DNA from: Arcuatula senhousia
Taxonomy: Eukaryota > Mollusca > Bivalvia > Mytilida > Mytilidae
Direction: 5' to 3'
Assembly (NCBI GenBank): GCA_963971305.1
Contig: OZ020303.1
Span: forward strand, 40,908,106-40,972,105
Length of the DNA: 64,000 nt
Shown: positions 12,831 to 25,141 of the stretch, piece by piece
Numbering within the stretch: position 1 is the stretch's first letter
Layout of the letters: each line of letters starts with the position of its first letter
The notes under the pieces: model-generated
Told to the model about the DNA's origin: nothing
What the model saw: the letters and a program-made list of their open reading frames with translations, nothing else
The model's database searches: none
Made by a program: the position numbers and the translations under genes

Positions 12831-14289
12831 TGTATTATTATTTTTTAATATATTTGGGATGAATGTGACAATCCTATGTTATAACTCTGATGACCCAAAT
12901 GAACACTTCATGCTTAAGCATGTATGCCTAGCCTTCGATTTAAAAAAAAAATCATTTGAAAAAAAGCTGTAGCTTGATAGACTAATTGATTCCTATAATA
13001 TCAATTAATTAACAACTGATGATCTAAAATGAACACACCCAAAGTAACATATTGGCAAAATATCTTATTACGAATTTTGTAGGTCGGTCAAAAACTAGAG
13101 GCAAAATCAAGCAACTTGCAGAGCCAAAAAAAAAAAAAAAATACTCCGTCAATTAAAACAACAACCACGACAAAATAACACAGATCCAAGAATATTACTG
13201 ACCTCTGGAAATTTAAGCATTCTATAAAACAAATAACAACATTCAAATCAATCTTAAGACTAATACCTGACTTGGTTCCAATAATGTGATTTCATTATTA
13301 TGCATTCAGCATTGATTGAACCATCCATGCTCAAAACCAGTGATGTCTCAAACAGTTTTATTTATAGTGCAGTGACTCAGAGTGTCAATTTCAAATTTTA
13401 ATCAACCACCCTGACACACGGCTGAATCATACCTCTTCGGATAGCTTAACGCTTACCGCATTCATTTTGAGTGGTCGTAAAGGTTACAAATGGTGCAAAA
13501 GTCAGTGATCAGAGGTCAAAGGTCAAATTGTCAGCATGTAAATTTTCGTAAAATTTCAACGTTTATGTCCATATTTTAGTAAAGGCTTGTGATTTTGTTT
13601 AAACTTTTGAATTTTAAGATACTTTGAGCGAATACAAAATGAACAGAGTAAATAATAAGGGGTCATAACTCTGCTACTGCTTGAATTATGCCCCTTTTCC
13701 TTCTAGGTGCGTTTTTTCCAAATTTCTATGTTTATTCCGGAATTTCTGAATAATTGTACGACTTTTTTCATATTTACTAATTGCAAACTATTTTTCAAAG
13801 TGTATACACATTTTTGACAGCTTATAACAAGGATTTTATCAAAATCTATGAAGACCATTACATTTATAAAATACCCATGCCATGGCCCGACAGCGTGTAA
13901 ATTTCTATCATCTTTACCAATCACCGTTTTGAAGCTTTTCTTATACTTAGAATACGTCAAATCTAATAAGAATAATATTAACTCAAACAAGTAGACAAGT
14001 ATAAAAGTCACATAAGTTATTAAACACTCCTCCCCAAATTACTGCACTATCAAACAATGGTCGACTTTACTATATACCAGTGGTGTCCATTACATAATAT
14101 AACAAAATGTAAGTGTTATTGGAGTTTTTTTCAAAATGACAAAATTGTCACCAGCACTGTTAACATGATCAGCATCCAAAGGAAATCGCAAACCAAACCA
14201 GCTCTGAAAAAAGTACAACGCAGAAGAGACCAAGATCCATTTTTTTAAGTGAAGGGTATATGGTTTGATCAACTATCCCATGCAGATGC
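12831..14289. other. Non-coding stretch, no gene recognised
   Basis: This is AT-rich DNA. The 102-codon minus-strand ORF at 13,703-14,011 has no recognisable domain and no supporting splice or start context. Nothing else structured was seen. Confidence 0.45.
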
Positions 14290-14585
14290 ATAATTGAAGA
14301 CCGATCATATCAAAGAAGCAGAGGTACCAATGGGGCATCCGAATGTCAAAAGTCCGAAATGGCAGAGACAAAACCAGTAAACATCAACAAGAACGGGACA
14401 AAAACAGACAACATGTAAAACATGGAAACACAAAATAACTGAATATCAATCAACAACGCGAACTCCAGATGAAATAAGAGTGAACTCAGGTGATCCGGAA
14501 GAGTAAGCCGTTCCTGCTTGCTATAGCACACCCGTCGCGTTGTAACAGTCAATTCAGCGTGTCAAATCCGGTAAAGGAAGACAAA
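14290..14585 (-). repeat. Interspersed repeat family R2, copy 2 (reverse)
   Basis: The reverse complement contains GTGTGCTATAGCAAGCAGGA and CTTACTCTTCCGGATCACC, followed by the same CTGTTTTTGTCCCGTTCTTG and GGACTTTTGACATTCGGATG segments found in the copy at 52.9-53.2 kb. It is a non-coding dispersed repeat. Confidence 0.65.
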
Positions 14586-15207
14586 ACTAAACTCTATGAC
14601 AAATCAACATCTGCACTCATCTGAGAGATCGAAATCCCATATTTGTCTATAAATGCATGTCTTCCGTAAAATTTCATGAGTGAAGATCGCAAGCGAGGAG
14701 CTATAGATTATTCGTAGCTTTTAGATCTTATGCACCGGCAATTCAAACAAAAACTGAGACACAACCCTGTGGAAATGCAGTTTCTTGCAAAAGCAGTGGA
14801 CTTGAGCTAAGTTATTATAGCACATAACCAAACAAAACATGCAAAATTAAACGAAGTCGCCTGGTTTCATAAGTGTGGAACAAAAAACATACGATAATGC
14901 CAAAACCACAAGTTCAGCTGCTCATAGTATAAGTCTAATAAATGCTAAAAGATCGGATCTGGACACGCTAGGATTCGAACCTGGGGGATACCATTTTCGT
15001 TAAAGACTTAGATCCTGAAACAGGACCATCAACTCTTGGTTTAGATCTATCGACACAAGCTCAATCAGTATGACAGCTAGTGAGAAGCACCAATAGAAGA
15101 TTATAAAATGTGAAATAGGTGTTAAGAAATACATAATTTATCAGTCTTACGATCACGTTATGACAGTTAGCAATAGTCTATGTGTACGATTGCTCGTTAA
15201 ACCCTCT

Positions 15208-16958
15208 TTATCTCATAAAGGCCTTATAATTTAAATAAAAACTAGATAATAAGGTATTGGCGTATTTGGCCGCAGCTGTATTATGAAATAAATAATTACA
15301 TGCATATATGTATATAGATATGTATATTTACAAAAACTTTAAATTGTTCAAATATATAAATTGGTTACCGGAACTTATGGCAACCACAACTTAAATGGTT
15401 AAGATATTATTTCACCGTGGGTATCACAGGTGTGAATAATTTATAAATGCTTGACTGTTAGTAACAGAAGTCAAGTATTTCTATGAAAACTAAGAAATTG
15501 AAACTTAAGCAGCGAAAATCGCCAAAGAAAATTTAAACACAAGAAAGAAAAAAAAAATCAAACACAATTTTAAAAAGTTTTCTGTTCATGAATGTCCAAT
15601 TGTATCCTTATGCTCAGAATCAACCACATCTAGATCAGCATCATTTACATCAGCCATATCACCAGTCGTATCAACATTCGTACATTTGGAACTAGGAAGC
15701 TGAAATTAAAATGAGAACAAACAGCAGTAACTGAACTTTATAGAGGGAGGGAGTTGGGATGGGATAAATTTCCAGACATGTCGATGTGTTCGTGACCTGA
15801 AATTCTAATAATAACCGGAACCTTAAATTGTTTCAACTAACAACCACAAATTATGTAATTTAACCTACAAAGCACAACAACGGCCTCGGCGATAAACGAA
15901 TTTAAGTATCAGTACTTAAATTCTATTATCTCATAAAGGCCTTATAATTTAAATAAAAACTAGATAATAAGGTATTGGCGTATTTGGCCGCAGCTGTATT
16001 ATGAAATAAATAATTACATGCATATATGTATATAGATATGTATATTTACAAAAACTTTAAATTGTTCAAATATATAAATTGGTTACCGGAACTTATGGCA
16101 ACCACAACTTAAATGGTTAAGATATTATTTCACCGTGGGTATCACAGGTGTGAATAATTTATAAATGCTTGACTGTTAGTAACAGAAGTCAAGTATTTCT
16201 ATGAAAACTAAGAAATTGAAACTTAAGCAGCGAAAATCGCCAAAGAAAATTTAAACACAAGAAAGAAAAAAAAATCAAACACAATTTTAAAAAGTTTTCT
16301 GTTCATGAATGTCCAATTGTATCCTTATGCTCAGAATCAACCACATCTAGATCAGCATCATTTACATCAGCCATATCACCAGTCGTATCAACATTCGTAC
16401 ATTTGGAACTAGGAAGCTGAAATTAAAATGAGAACAAACAGCAGTAACTGAACTTTATAGAGGGAGGGAGTTGGGATGGGATAAATTTCCAGACATGTCG
16501 ATGTGTTCGTGACCTGAAATTCTAATAATAACCGGAACCTTAAATTGTTTCAACTAACAACCACAAATTATGTAATTTAACCTACAAAGCACAACAACGG
16601 CCTCGGCGATAAACGAATTTAAGTATCAGTACTTAAATTCTATTATCTCATAAAGGCCTTATAATTTAAATAAAAACTAGATAATAAGGTATTGGCGTAT
16701 TTGGCCGCAGCTGTATTATGAAATAAATAATTACATGCATATATGTATATAGATATGTATATTTACAAAAACTTTAAATTGTTCAAATATATAAATTGGT
16801 TACCGGAACTTATGGCAACCACAACTTAAATGGTTAAGATATTATTTCACCGTGGGTATCACAGGTGTGAATAATTTATAAATGCTTGACTGTTAGTAAC
16901 AGAAGTCAAGTATTTCTATGAAAACTAAGAAATTGAAACTTAAGCAGCGAAAATCGCC
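15208..16958. repeat. Near-identical 717-bp tandem array, about 2.4 copies
   Basis: TCTCATAAAGGCCTTATAAT occurs at 15,211, 15,929 and 16,646, giving a 717-718 bp period. The two complete units differ, as far as I can read, only by one A in a poly-A run. The third unit stops at GCGAAAATCGCCA (16,946-16,958), where unrelated sequence begins. There is no ORF of note. Identity this high means a very recent tandem amplification, or an assembly duplication. A 165-bp piece of the unit also sits alone at 21,834-21,998. Confidence 0.9.
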
Positions 16959-17900
16959 ACATTGGCTGGGCAGAGCCCAGACAACCGCCATTAAATGGGG
17001 GTTCGCTGCAGGAGCTGACGGCCAAATATATAAAATCATTTATGCCCCTCTAATTAGACTTTGTACCCCTGTCTTGAATCAGATATCATAAAGAATAACC
17101 TTTACTCCATATGAAAAACGTTTCCAAAAGGTATCACACAAGGATTAACCTGCATGCATGTGTATGTTAAATTAACTGGACAAGGGCTTTCTTACATGTA
17201 TTATGTAAATCCAATTAATTTGTTAATGCTGCGAAAAGTGTCTTATTTGTGAGGAATACATTACTTAGATAAAATAACTTATTCACAGATCCTTCATTTA
17301 AAGAAACACATGCACTAGATAAATGGAAATAACTAACAGACAATAAAAGGATATAATAGTTTCTCAATGTGTCCATCCCTCATGCCTTAAGTCACCAACC
17401 AAAAGTAATATTCTAATCACAATTAAAATTCGCATAATTTCTGTGTATGTTCATTTAGTTTTTACTAAATCTAAGTTTATGAGATACCAATGACTTGTGG
17501 TTTAGCATTTATCAGGAACTGGACATAAACTTAGTGTTAGTGTTTGTTTTTGTGTATGTGTAATTACTTGAAAATCCCAATGTTTTTTGCATAACATACA
17601 TTGTAGAAATGGGATTGTGTGTGACATCTTCAATTGATGCTGGCTGCTTAATTTGAAAAACAATACAAATCGTGTAATTGCTAATCTCCAAATTGCCCTA
17701 TAACAATATGTACCCAGTTAGGGTCTATCATTGTATTTGGATGTCATGATCACAGTGTACAAATGCAACTCAATTTTTTGAGAATGATAGCTCGGCAATT
17801 AGTAATTAGCTGCATAAATTTGCAATTGCAAGGATAAACCAACTATACTGGCGTATGAGTGTATGTAGGTGTGTGTGTGTGTTGTGTGTTATGTGAGGGT
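16959..17900. other. Non-coding stretch
   Basis: A short GC-richer patch (about 16,960-17,025) abuts the truncated end of the tandem array. The remainder is AT-rich with no gene, terminal repeats or RNA structure that I can support. Confidence 0.4.
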
Positions 17901-17985
17901 GTGTGTGTGTGCGTACTAATCCTCTTCTTTTATTATCAAACACGTTTCAGCTGAAATGAATCATAAATTGTACCTAACACTTATG

Positions 17986-18080
<95 letters not shown>

Positions 18081-18153
18081 GCTAACCCTCCCTTTTCTTA
18101 TCAAAATCCTTTTAGCTGAAATGAATCATAATTTTGTACCTTACACTTATGAC
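17901..18153. repeat. Long TG microsatellite between duplicated flanks
   Basis: An almost pure (TG)n tract fills 17,984-18,081. It is bracketed by two copies of an ~80-bp segment (about 17,901-17,985 and 18,066-18,153), each reading roughly GTGTGCGT, a pyrimidine-rich stretch, GCTGAAATGAATCATAA, then CACTTATG. The ORF across it (poly Cys-Val) is an artefact. The flank duplication suggests the microsatellite took part in unequal exchange or slippage. Confidence 0.9.
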
Positions 18154-18199
18154 TTTACATAATTAGCATTGTTAAATAATTTCAAATATGTAAGTATGA

Positions 18200-19216
18200 C
18201 TTATATTAAATAGAATGCATCTGAGTTCTCCAGCATGAAGGGTATCCAAAGTATATATAACATCAAAGTCAAAAATAGTTTAGCTTCCTTTAACACCAGA
18301 TTCAAAATATTTGAAATTGAATATAACTTAATTTGAATCCCTCTTCATCTCATATCTGAAATATCTGAAACAAACATGAAACAGTTTAATTTCTTCTATG
18401 GCAACCACACCTGAAATGAAGTAAATTCTTAGATAGTTGAAAAACAATATTTAATTTTTGAAATAAATGAAACAGTTGTTTGGTTTCATTCTGTAAAGTA
18501 AAACCTGAAATAAATCATTGATAAATGTTAGTATCTAAATAACACATAGTTCTTATTGCACTTCAGATTCAGATTTGAAATATCTAAAATAATATAAACA
18601 ATAATTTGGGTTCCTTCTTCAAAATTAACCTGAAATATCTAATAAGTAAAATATTAGTATAGTTTACTGCATGGTAAATTCTGAAATATGTAAATCAAGT
18701 ATAAATAAGGCTTCCCCTTTACTTCAACTGTGACACAGCTTAATTCCATATAACATAAGTTTGGCTTCTTTCTTTTAACCAAATTTGAAATCTGTAAATT
18801 ATCCAATTAGAGTTAGCTACCCTCTTTATTTGAAATATCAAAATTTAATATAAAGAGTTTAATTTTATTCTTCAATAATTTGGCTACCTCAGATTATGAC
18901 AACCACAACTTAAGATAAGGTATATCAGTAGATAGATAGATAGATAGATAGATAATTTCACCGTGGGCATCACAGGTAAAAATATTATAAAATACTTGTA
19001 ACTTGATTTGAAACATCTAATTAACTATTACATTAATTAGTTTTAGTTTCTCCTTCAGCAACAATTATGATGTATTGAAATTGAGTAAAACATAACTTTA
19101 GTTCTTGCTTCAATATCACAACTGATTTAATGAAAATAATAAGAGTTTAATTCTATTCTTCAATAATTTGGATACCTCAGATTATGGCAACCAAAACTTA
19201 AGATAAGGTATATCAG

Positions 19217-19256
<40 letters not shown>

Positions 19257-19860
19257 TTCACCGTGGGCATCACAGGTAAAAATATTATAAAATACATGTA
19301 ACTTGATTTGAAACATCTAATTAACTATTACATTAATTAGTTTTAGTTTCTCCTTCAGCAACAAATATGATACATTGAAATTGAATAAAACATAAATTTA
19401 GTTCTTGCTTCAATATCACAACTGATTTAATGAAAATAAATTGATCATTATCTAATTTCCCTCTTAAAATTTAGATTAGAAATTTCTAAATTAAATAAAA
19501 GATTAATTTTGTTTCTTATTTGGTTATTTGGTTACCACAACTTATGGCAACCATAACTTCAGACAAGATAAATAATTAAATATTTCAACATGGACATCAG
19601 ATGTGTAAATCATTTATAATTGCTTAATATGAAATATCTAAATACATTTGTGTAGTTTCTTCTTCAGTATAATTTAAGATCTGAAATTTCTAAATTACAT
19701 GTATAAATTAAGTTGAGCTTCTTCTCCAATATCAGTGAAAATTTTATAAAAATAAATTAATAACACTAATTTAGTTTTCTGTTCAATTTCAGATCAAAAT
19801 TAATATAGTTTCCTTCCAATATCAGATCTAAATTTTCTGAATTAAGAAGTCATGTTTAAT
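18200..19860. repeat. Old diverged repeat field with GATA microsatellites
   Basis: Recurring GAAATATCTAAAT-, TTTAGTTTCTTCTTCAAT- and CACAACTTAAG-like blocks fill this region. Two units at about 18,853 and 19,141 (288-bp spacing) are close copies, each with a GATA array (18,929-18,954 and 19,217-19,254) followed by TTTCACCGTGGGCATCACAG. A third, weaker unit lies near 19,530-19,615. The TATGGCAACCACAACTTAA ... ATTTCACCGTGGGTATCACA segment of the 717-bp unit is a relative, so the young array seems to derive from this older family. Non-coding. Confidence 0.6.
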
Positions 19861-21833
19861 GATATAACTGTGCTATTAGAGCAATGTGATTGCCTTTCCT
19901 TTTGAAAAACCTTTATTTACAAATTGAATTGTACTACATATATATATAGAACCCCCCCTTTTTTTTTTTACATGCATGCCTTAGATCATCATAATATGAG
20001 TTGCTATTTGATAATAATCTTTAACTGTATCTTTTTTTTTCTAACCTTATACCATAAAGTTTTTGGTAAGGATCTTTTGTCATTAAGTTTGTTTGATTTG
20101 GTTTCTGTATTTTTCCCTGTTCCATGTTATTGCATTACCTTTTGTCTCTTTAACTTTGCTTCTTGATTTGAGTACAAGGCTTGCCAGTCCAGACTGTCTC
20201 CTATTTTAACTCCAACAATTAGTGTAGCTGAAACTCAGAATGAATAACAAAACCAGAAAACCAAAGCGTGTAATATAACAAATATATCTTATTTTTTACT
20301 GGCTCATACATGTACATGTATGCAAATATACATGTGTGTGTACCCATATCTAGAAATTTAGCATTTACGTAAGTAAGGGACTGTTGCCTTATTTTATTTG
20401 CTTGGCTTGATTACTAAGTTTGATATAATTTGTACAAGTATGTGTATGTATTGATTTAACTTATTTAATTGACTTGCTTGTTCATAAATTAAAGCACGCG
20501 TACCCCTTAACAGAACAGACCGAGCACTCAATCACCAGGGCTTTAACTATCAGAGAAACAATCAGCATGTGAATCCTTGAAGAAAAGAGCATTGAGTAGT
20601 GATCCCTTCATTACTGAGCCAACCACTAATTATGAGTTCACAGACAGTGTACTAATTAACACTACACTTAACAGACATAAAATTAAATAACCATACATAC
20701 CTTTATAAGGACAATTTAAATAGGAATGAAAAATGCAAATTGGATTATTATGAAAATGACAATTCAGATTTATTTATTATAACATTAAATGAAATTTTTA
20801 ATAAAACTGTTACTGATGTGATCCTTCAATAATTATAAACAATCGCACCTGCCTTTGATTTTGACTAATGACATTCCTAATTGATGATAACAAATTATGC
20901 ATTTTGACATGTAAATTTGCTAATACCAGTTGTGCCTTAGGCCTGTTAATGTTTTATATTATGTTGTGCAAGATTGCATACCAACTTTGAATGAGTTGCC
21001 TGTTTTTATGGTTATGACTAATGGACATTAAAGGTTTTGTTGGTTTTTTTTTTTTTGACTTACAAGGCTTTAATGTAATCCAGGAATTCATTCAAAACAT
21101 TACCTGCTAAAATGTCCTTCTTTTGGTAGTTCTTTGTCTGTGTGTGTGAGGTGACAAAATAAAACTTGGGTAGCTAGGCCTCCTGGCTCCTGCCCCTGTC
21201 AACTGTTTGGACATACATGACATAGTAAGCTGTCATCTAGCTTGTAAACATGGACCTTACCTCTGCAACTGACATTAGCTCCTACAAGGCTACAAGACTT
21301 TGATTTACCATAAGTATAAAATACATAAATGCATTTATAGATATTTTTATTTATTTCTTTTATTGCTGCGACCTAATAATAAAAGGAATGTAAAGTACAT
21401 TAAGCACAATTCGTAAAAAATTGTAGACCAAAGCTTCACTGCCTAACATCACAGCGCAACTACATACAATGTATGAACTACTAATGTAGCTCTTGTGTAC
21501 ATGTGCATGTCAGTCACGTAAAGTTCAGCAGGGTCACATTGGGTGTAATTTATATTCAAAATCATTTATGTTTCAACAAACGGAATTCCACCTTCCTAAA
21601 TGATTATAATCTGTTATTGTGTTTAAAACATGTGCATATGTTATTGAATTAGGATATTATCGGCAATTTTGTGATGTTTACCATTTCACAAACACCTGTA
21701 GCTTGAACATTCAAATAAAGGTGAAATCGATCCATCCATTTTTGAAATTATGTTAAAATGAAAGACTGATATCAATTTTAAATAATCAAATACTTTCCTT
21801 CAGCATTTAGATCGATTCTCAATGCAGATTACA
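19861..21833. other. Non-coding stretch
   Basis: AT-rich DNA with poly-T runs. The 80-codon ORF at 19,924-20,166 is Phe/Leu-rich from poly-T and not convincing. No RNA gene or repeat boundary was identified. Confidence 0.4.
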
Positions 21834-21998
21834 ATAAATTTCCAGACATGTCGATGTGTTCGTGACCTGAAATTCTAATAATAACCGGAACCTTAAATTG
21901 TTTCAACTAACAACCACAAATTATGTAATTTAACCTACAAAGCACAACAACGGCCTCGGCGATAAACGAATTTAAGTATCAGTACTTAAATTCTATTA
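21834..21998 (+). repeat. Dispersed 165-bp copy of the 717-bp unit's end
   Basis: From ATAAATTTCCAGACATGTCG to AGTACTTAAATTCTATTA this reads the same as 15,764-15,928 of the tandem unit and stops exactly at the unit-to-unit junction. The flanking bases on both sides are unrelated to the array. It includes the palindrome AATTTAAGTATCAGTACTTA. It may mark the source of the unit's 3' half or a short templated insertion. Confidence 0.85.
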
Positions 21999-22059
21999 CT
22001 GACTGACTAATCTATGATTTTTTAACTGCATGTTGTTGATATAACTATTATTAATATAA

Positions 22060-22445
22060 CCAATTAAAGTAGGAATGGGGCACAAACGCCCCGCGCTTGG
22101 CCCTAAACGAGGAGTAGAAGACTTCAAGTCCAAAAAGTCCGGCCGAAAGTCGCTTGGGACGTAGTTTGTGATACTGAGCTATCCTATCAAGTTTCATTAT
22201 CATTCTCATGTACGGTCTATGGAAAAGCTTCATGGAAATTTTACATAAATTTTCATATCGACCCAGTCCCAACAAGAAAGTAGTCAGGTCTGAAAGTCGC
22301 TTAAGGCATACAGTCTATCATACTTAACGGCGACCCTGCCAAATTTCAAATCATTATCAAATACGGCTTGACAGAAATTCGTACGGACGGACATGAGCAT
22401 ACCTTAATGCCTCTCGCTAGAAATGTCGTGGGGAGGCATCAAACT
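22060..22445 (+). repeat. Interspersed repeat with ACGGACGGACA tail
   Basis: Two diverged halves both contain GAAAGTCGCTT and an AATTTCA/TTATCA core. It ends with ACGGACGGACATGAGCATAC and GGGGAGGCATCAAAC. The tail chemistry resembles the repeats at 0.55 kb and 43.6 kb. The 74-codon minus ORF through it is a repeat translation. Confidence 0.45.
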
Positions 22446-25141
22446 TGTCATTGTAACGAATAGAGTCTCTGTGCTAATATATATCTTCAACTTGGAATCA
22501 AATTTTAAGGGTTTTTCTTGCGAACCTTGATTTAAGGTTCGTATACTACAAAAAAGAGTTTGCCGACTTTTCTTGTTTCATAGTGGTACTCTGTTAAATA
22601 TAATAACAAATATATAATATTTACTGTACACTCGAGGTGTATCAGATTGGAACACACACAGAGACGATATATCTTTGTTTTGCTAAATGACTGTTTCCGA
22701 AATAAAATACTTCTTCCCTTAATTTTATGAACAGGTTAGAAACGTCTGGTGGAAATGAAATATAATTTAAACAATGTTACTAAACTATCATTTGATTAAA
22801 ACTAAAACACAGTTCCAGACGACAGATTTGAAACCGCGACCGTCTGATTATATAACAGACGGTACGGATGCAATGTTCATGCACGTTTCAAAGAGTTACT
22901 TTTCTGTCTTGACATTTTTCGGAAGATGAACAGTTTGTCTTTCAGAATTTAATACATGTTCTTTTACATTTTTTTGTTGGAATCAAAATGCAATAATTTG
23001 GAAAATAATGTTGTTTCCGTAATAATAGGTTGTGTCGCGTACACTTATTCCAAATCTCATTTTCTTCTATTACTAGTATCAAATTCAATTTAAGTGTCAT
23101 CATTCAGTCGAAAACTTGCAAGAAAATGTCTAAAATCGTTTTCAATATATTATAAGACGAGCTAATAAAATTTTGAAGACATTCATAGCGCCACATTTTG
23201 AACTAAAATAAAATCCGGCGGACCGTAGCAGTTTGTTGTTAAATAGTTTGGTCATTAGATATTTTGAAAAACTTATAAAATATTATAATTTACCCTCAAA
23301 AACTATTTTTAAGAGAATCTGCTTTATTACATTTTGCTCAAAATAATGATTTGCTGTCAGCAAAGTGGATTTTCTGTGGGTTTAAGACGATTTAAATGTG
23401 TACAAAATAAACAAATTTATAATTTCTGAATCGTACCGGTCATGATAAGTTATTGAAATCCGGAAACAAGTTTTGACAGATTTGAACCATCGTTAATTTT
23501 CAAACATATTTTTAAAAGTAGAACACACAAATAGATAAAAATGAGCCTCATGTTTTACAATGATCATATTCTAATTGTAAAATACAAAAAATGCAGACAT
23601 TAACCTATTTTAATTGAGATATTACAACTGAAATACACCTAAATTCTGTTAATTGTTTATGCTTTTTTAAATTTGAAAAATATTTAAAACATTACAATCA
23701 AAACGCTCATTAAGGAAGTTTTCGAATTCTGATATATATGTCTACCTAAATCACTAACAAGTTTTAATCCTGTTTAGCCCTCTTAATAGTAATTGTAAAC
23801 CAAAGTCAACACATAAATTTCCCCAAAACCAGAAGGCCCCCCTTTTTCTTCATAAAAAACAAAACTGCACCACGGGAAATCTTTACGACCAGGCAAAAAA
23901 GTTGCCTTAAGGTATACTCTAAACAATAAAACAAAAATTAGCCGTGTGTCCACCCGGTTGATTAAACTCCGAAAATAAGCACATTTTTTGAAATTGTCAC
24001 TGCACTATTAATCCCTGTCAAAACTTACTGATGTTCTGCAGGATCATGCATTTTCTTATTCATAAAAGTCGTTGGAAAGTTTTTTACCATGTCAGTTTGC
24101 CCGGTTTCCTAAACGTCAAATCTTTCTTTACCTTTTTGAGGACATTTTCAAATTTAAGTAACTTTATTTGAAACTTTAACCCATTTGGGTCGATTGTTTA
24201 TGAAACCCGGGCCTGGTCGTTACACCTTACTATGAAATGGCCGAAAGTTCAAATCCGTATCAAACTCCCACAAGCCATGGTTTTATACATCATTAGTTTT
24301 TTTCTTAACGTTCCCTTGTGTAGTCAACAATGAACTTTAATTAAAAGGATAGGTCAATGGTATAAAACATGAACCTAATCAAACCAACACTAGCAAGATT
24401 TTTTGGTCCCTTTTAATTAGTCTTCCATTCTGTTAGGTTAAGTCAATGGTGTATATTCAAGTTAAGATATAAATGACCAAAATGTAAGCCCCTGTACTCA
24501 AACTTCGTCTCTAAAGACTCTGAAATTGATTATGAAATACCAAAAAAAAAACATGTTTGTTTGCATCACAAAACCATAACAAGCTCCCTGTTAATGGTCG
24601 ATTACTACATTAAATTGCTGTTTGCATAGAGTAAATAAATAGTTATTAAGACATTACAACAACCTATTTCCTAATACTTTGTTTGATTATTGCTACAACA
24701 AAATCTATGTCACATGAAGCGAGTACATGACAATCAATAAAGGACGATACTCTCTTCGTTTTAGAAGGAAAACAAAACCACGTGATAAATGCCATTGACG
24801 TAGTTGCGGTTTCACGGTTGATAGTAACGGGCGAGTTCATTTGTTCATGAAGGGTATAGCAATAACATATATACGATTGTAATTTAACATTTAGCAACAT
24901 TTCTTAATTTTGTGTAAAATAATTCGGACATAGAAGAAAATCAGTAATATTTATTCGCTCATTTGTTATCGTCTTTGCAGACATATCTGCAAACGCTAAC
25001 TGTTAACTTTTACTAAAGAAAACTTATTTGCACTTTTGTCTACATTTGTTGGACGATATCTCATTTTACAACAAGGAACATAGACAGCTATTTTTTCTTT
25101 GTGCTCATTATTTTAAGTTTCTTATCTGGACACTTAACAGA
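22446..25141. other. Non-coding region upstream of midnolin
   Basis: AT-rich, with no coding exon or recognisable repeat. The midnolin promoter and any 5' UTR exon should lie at the 3' end of this stretch. I see no TATA box or other element I would defend. Confidence 0.4.

Noticed and set aside
14960..15030. Possible tRNA gene on the minus strand
   Set aside because: A good B-box (GGTTCGAATCC) is present, but no A box, no matching acceptor stem and no clover-leaf. At best it is a SINE or tRNA remnant.
17956..18162. Cys-Val repeat protein
   Set aside because: It is the translation of the TG microsatellite.
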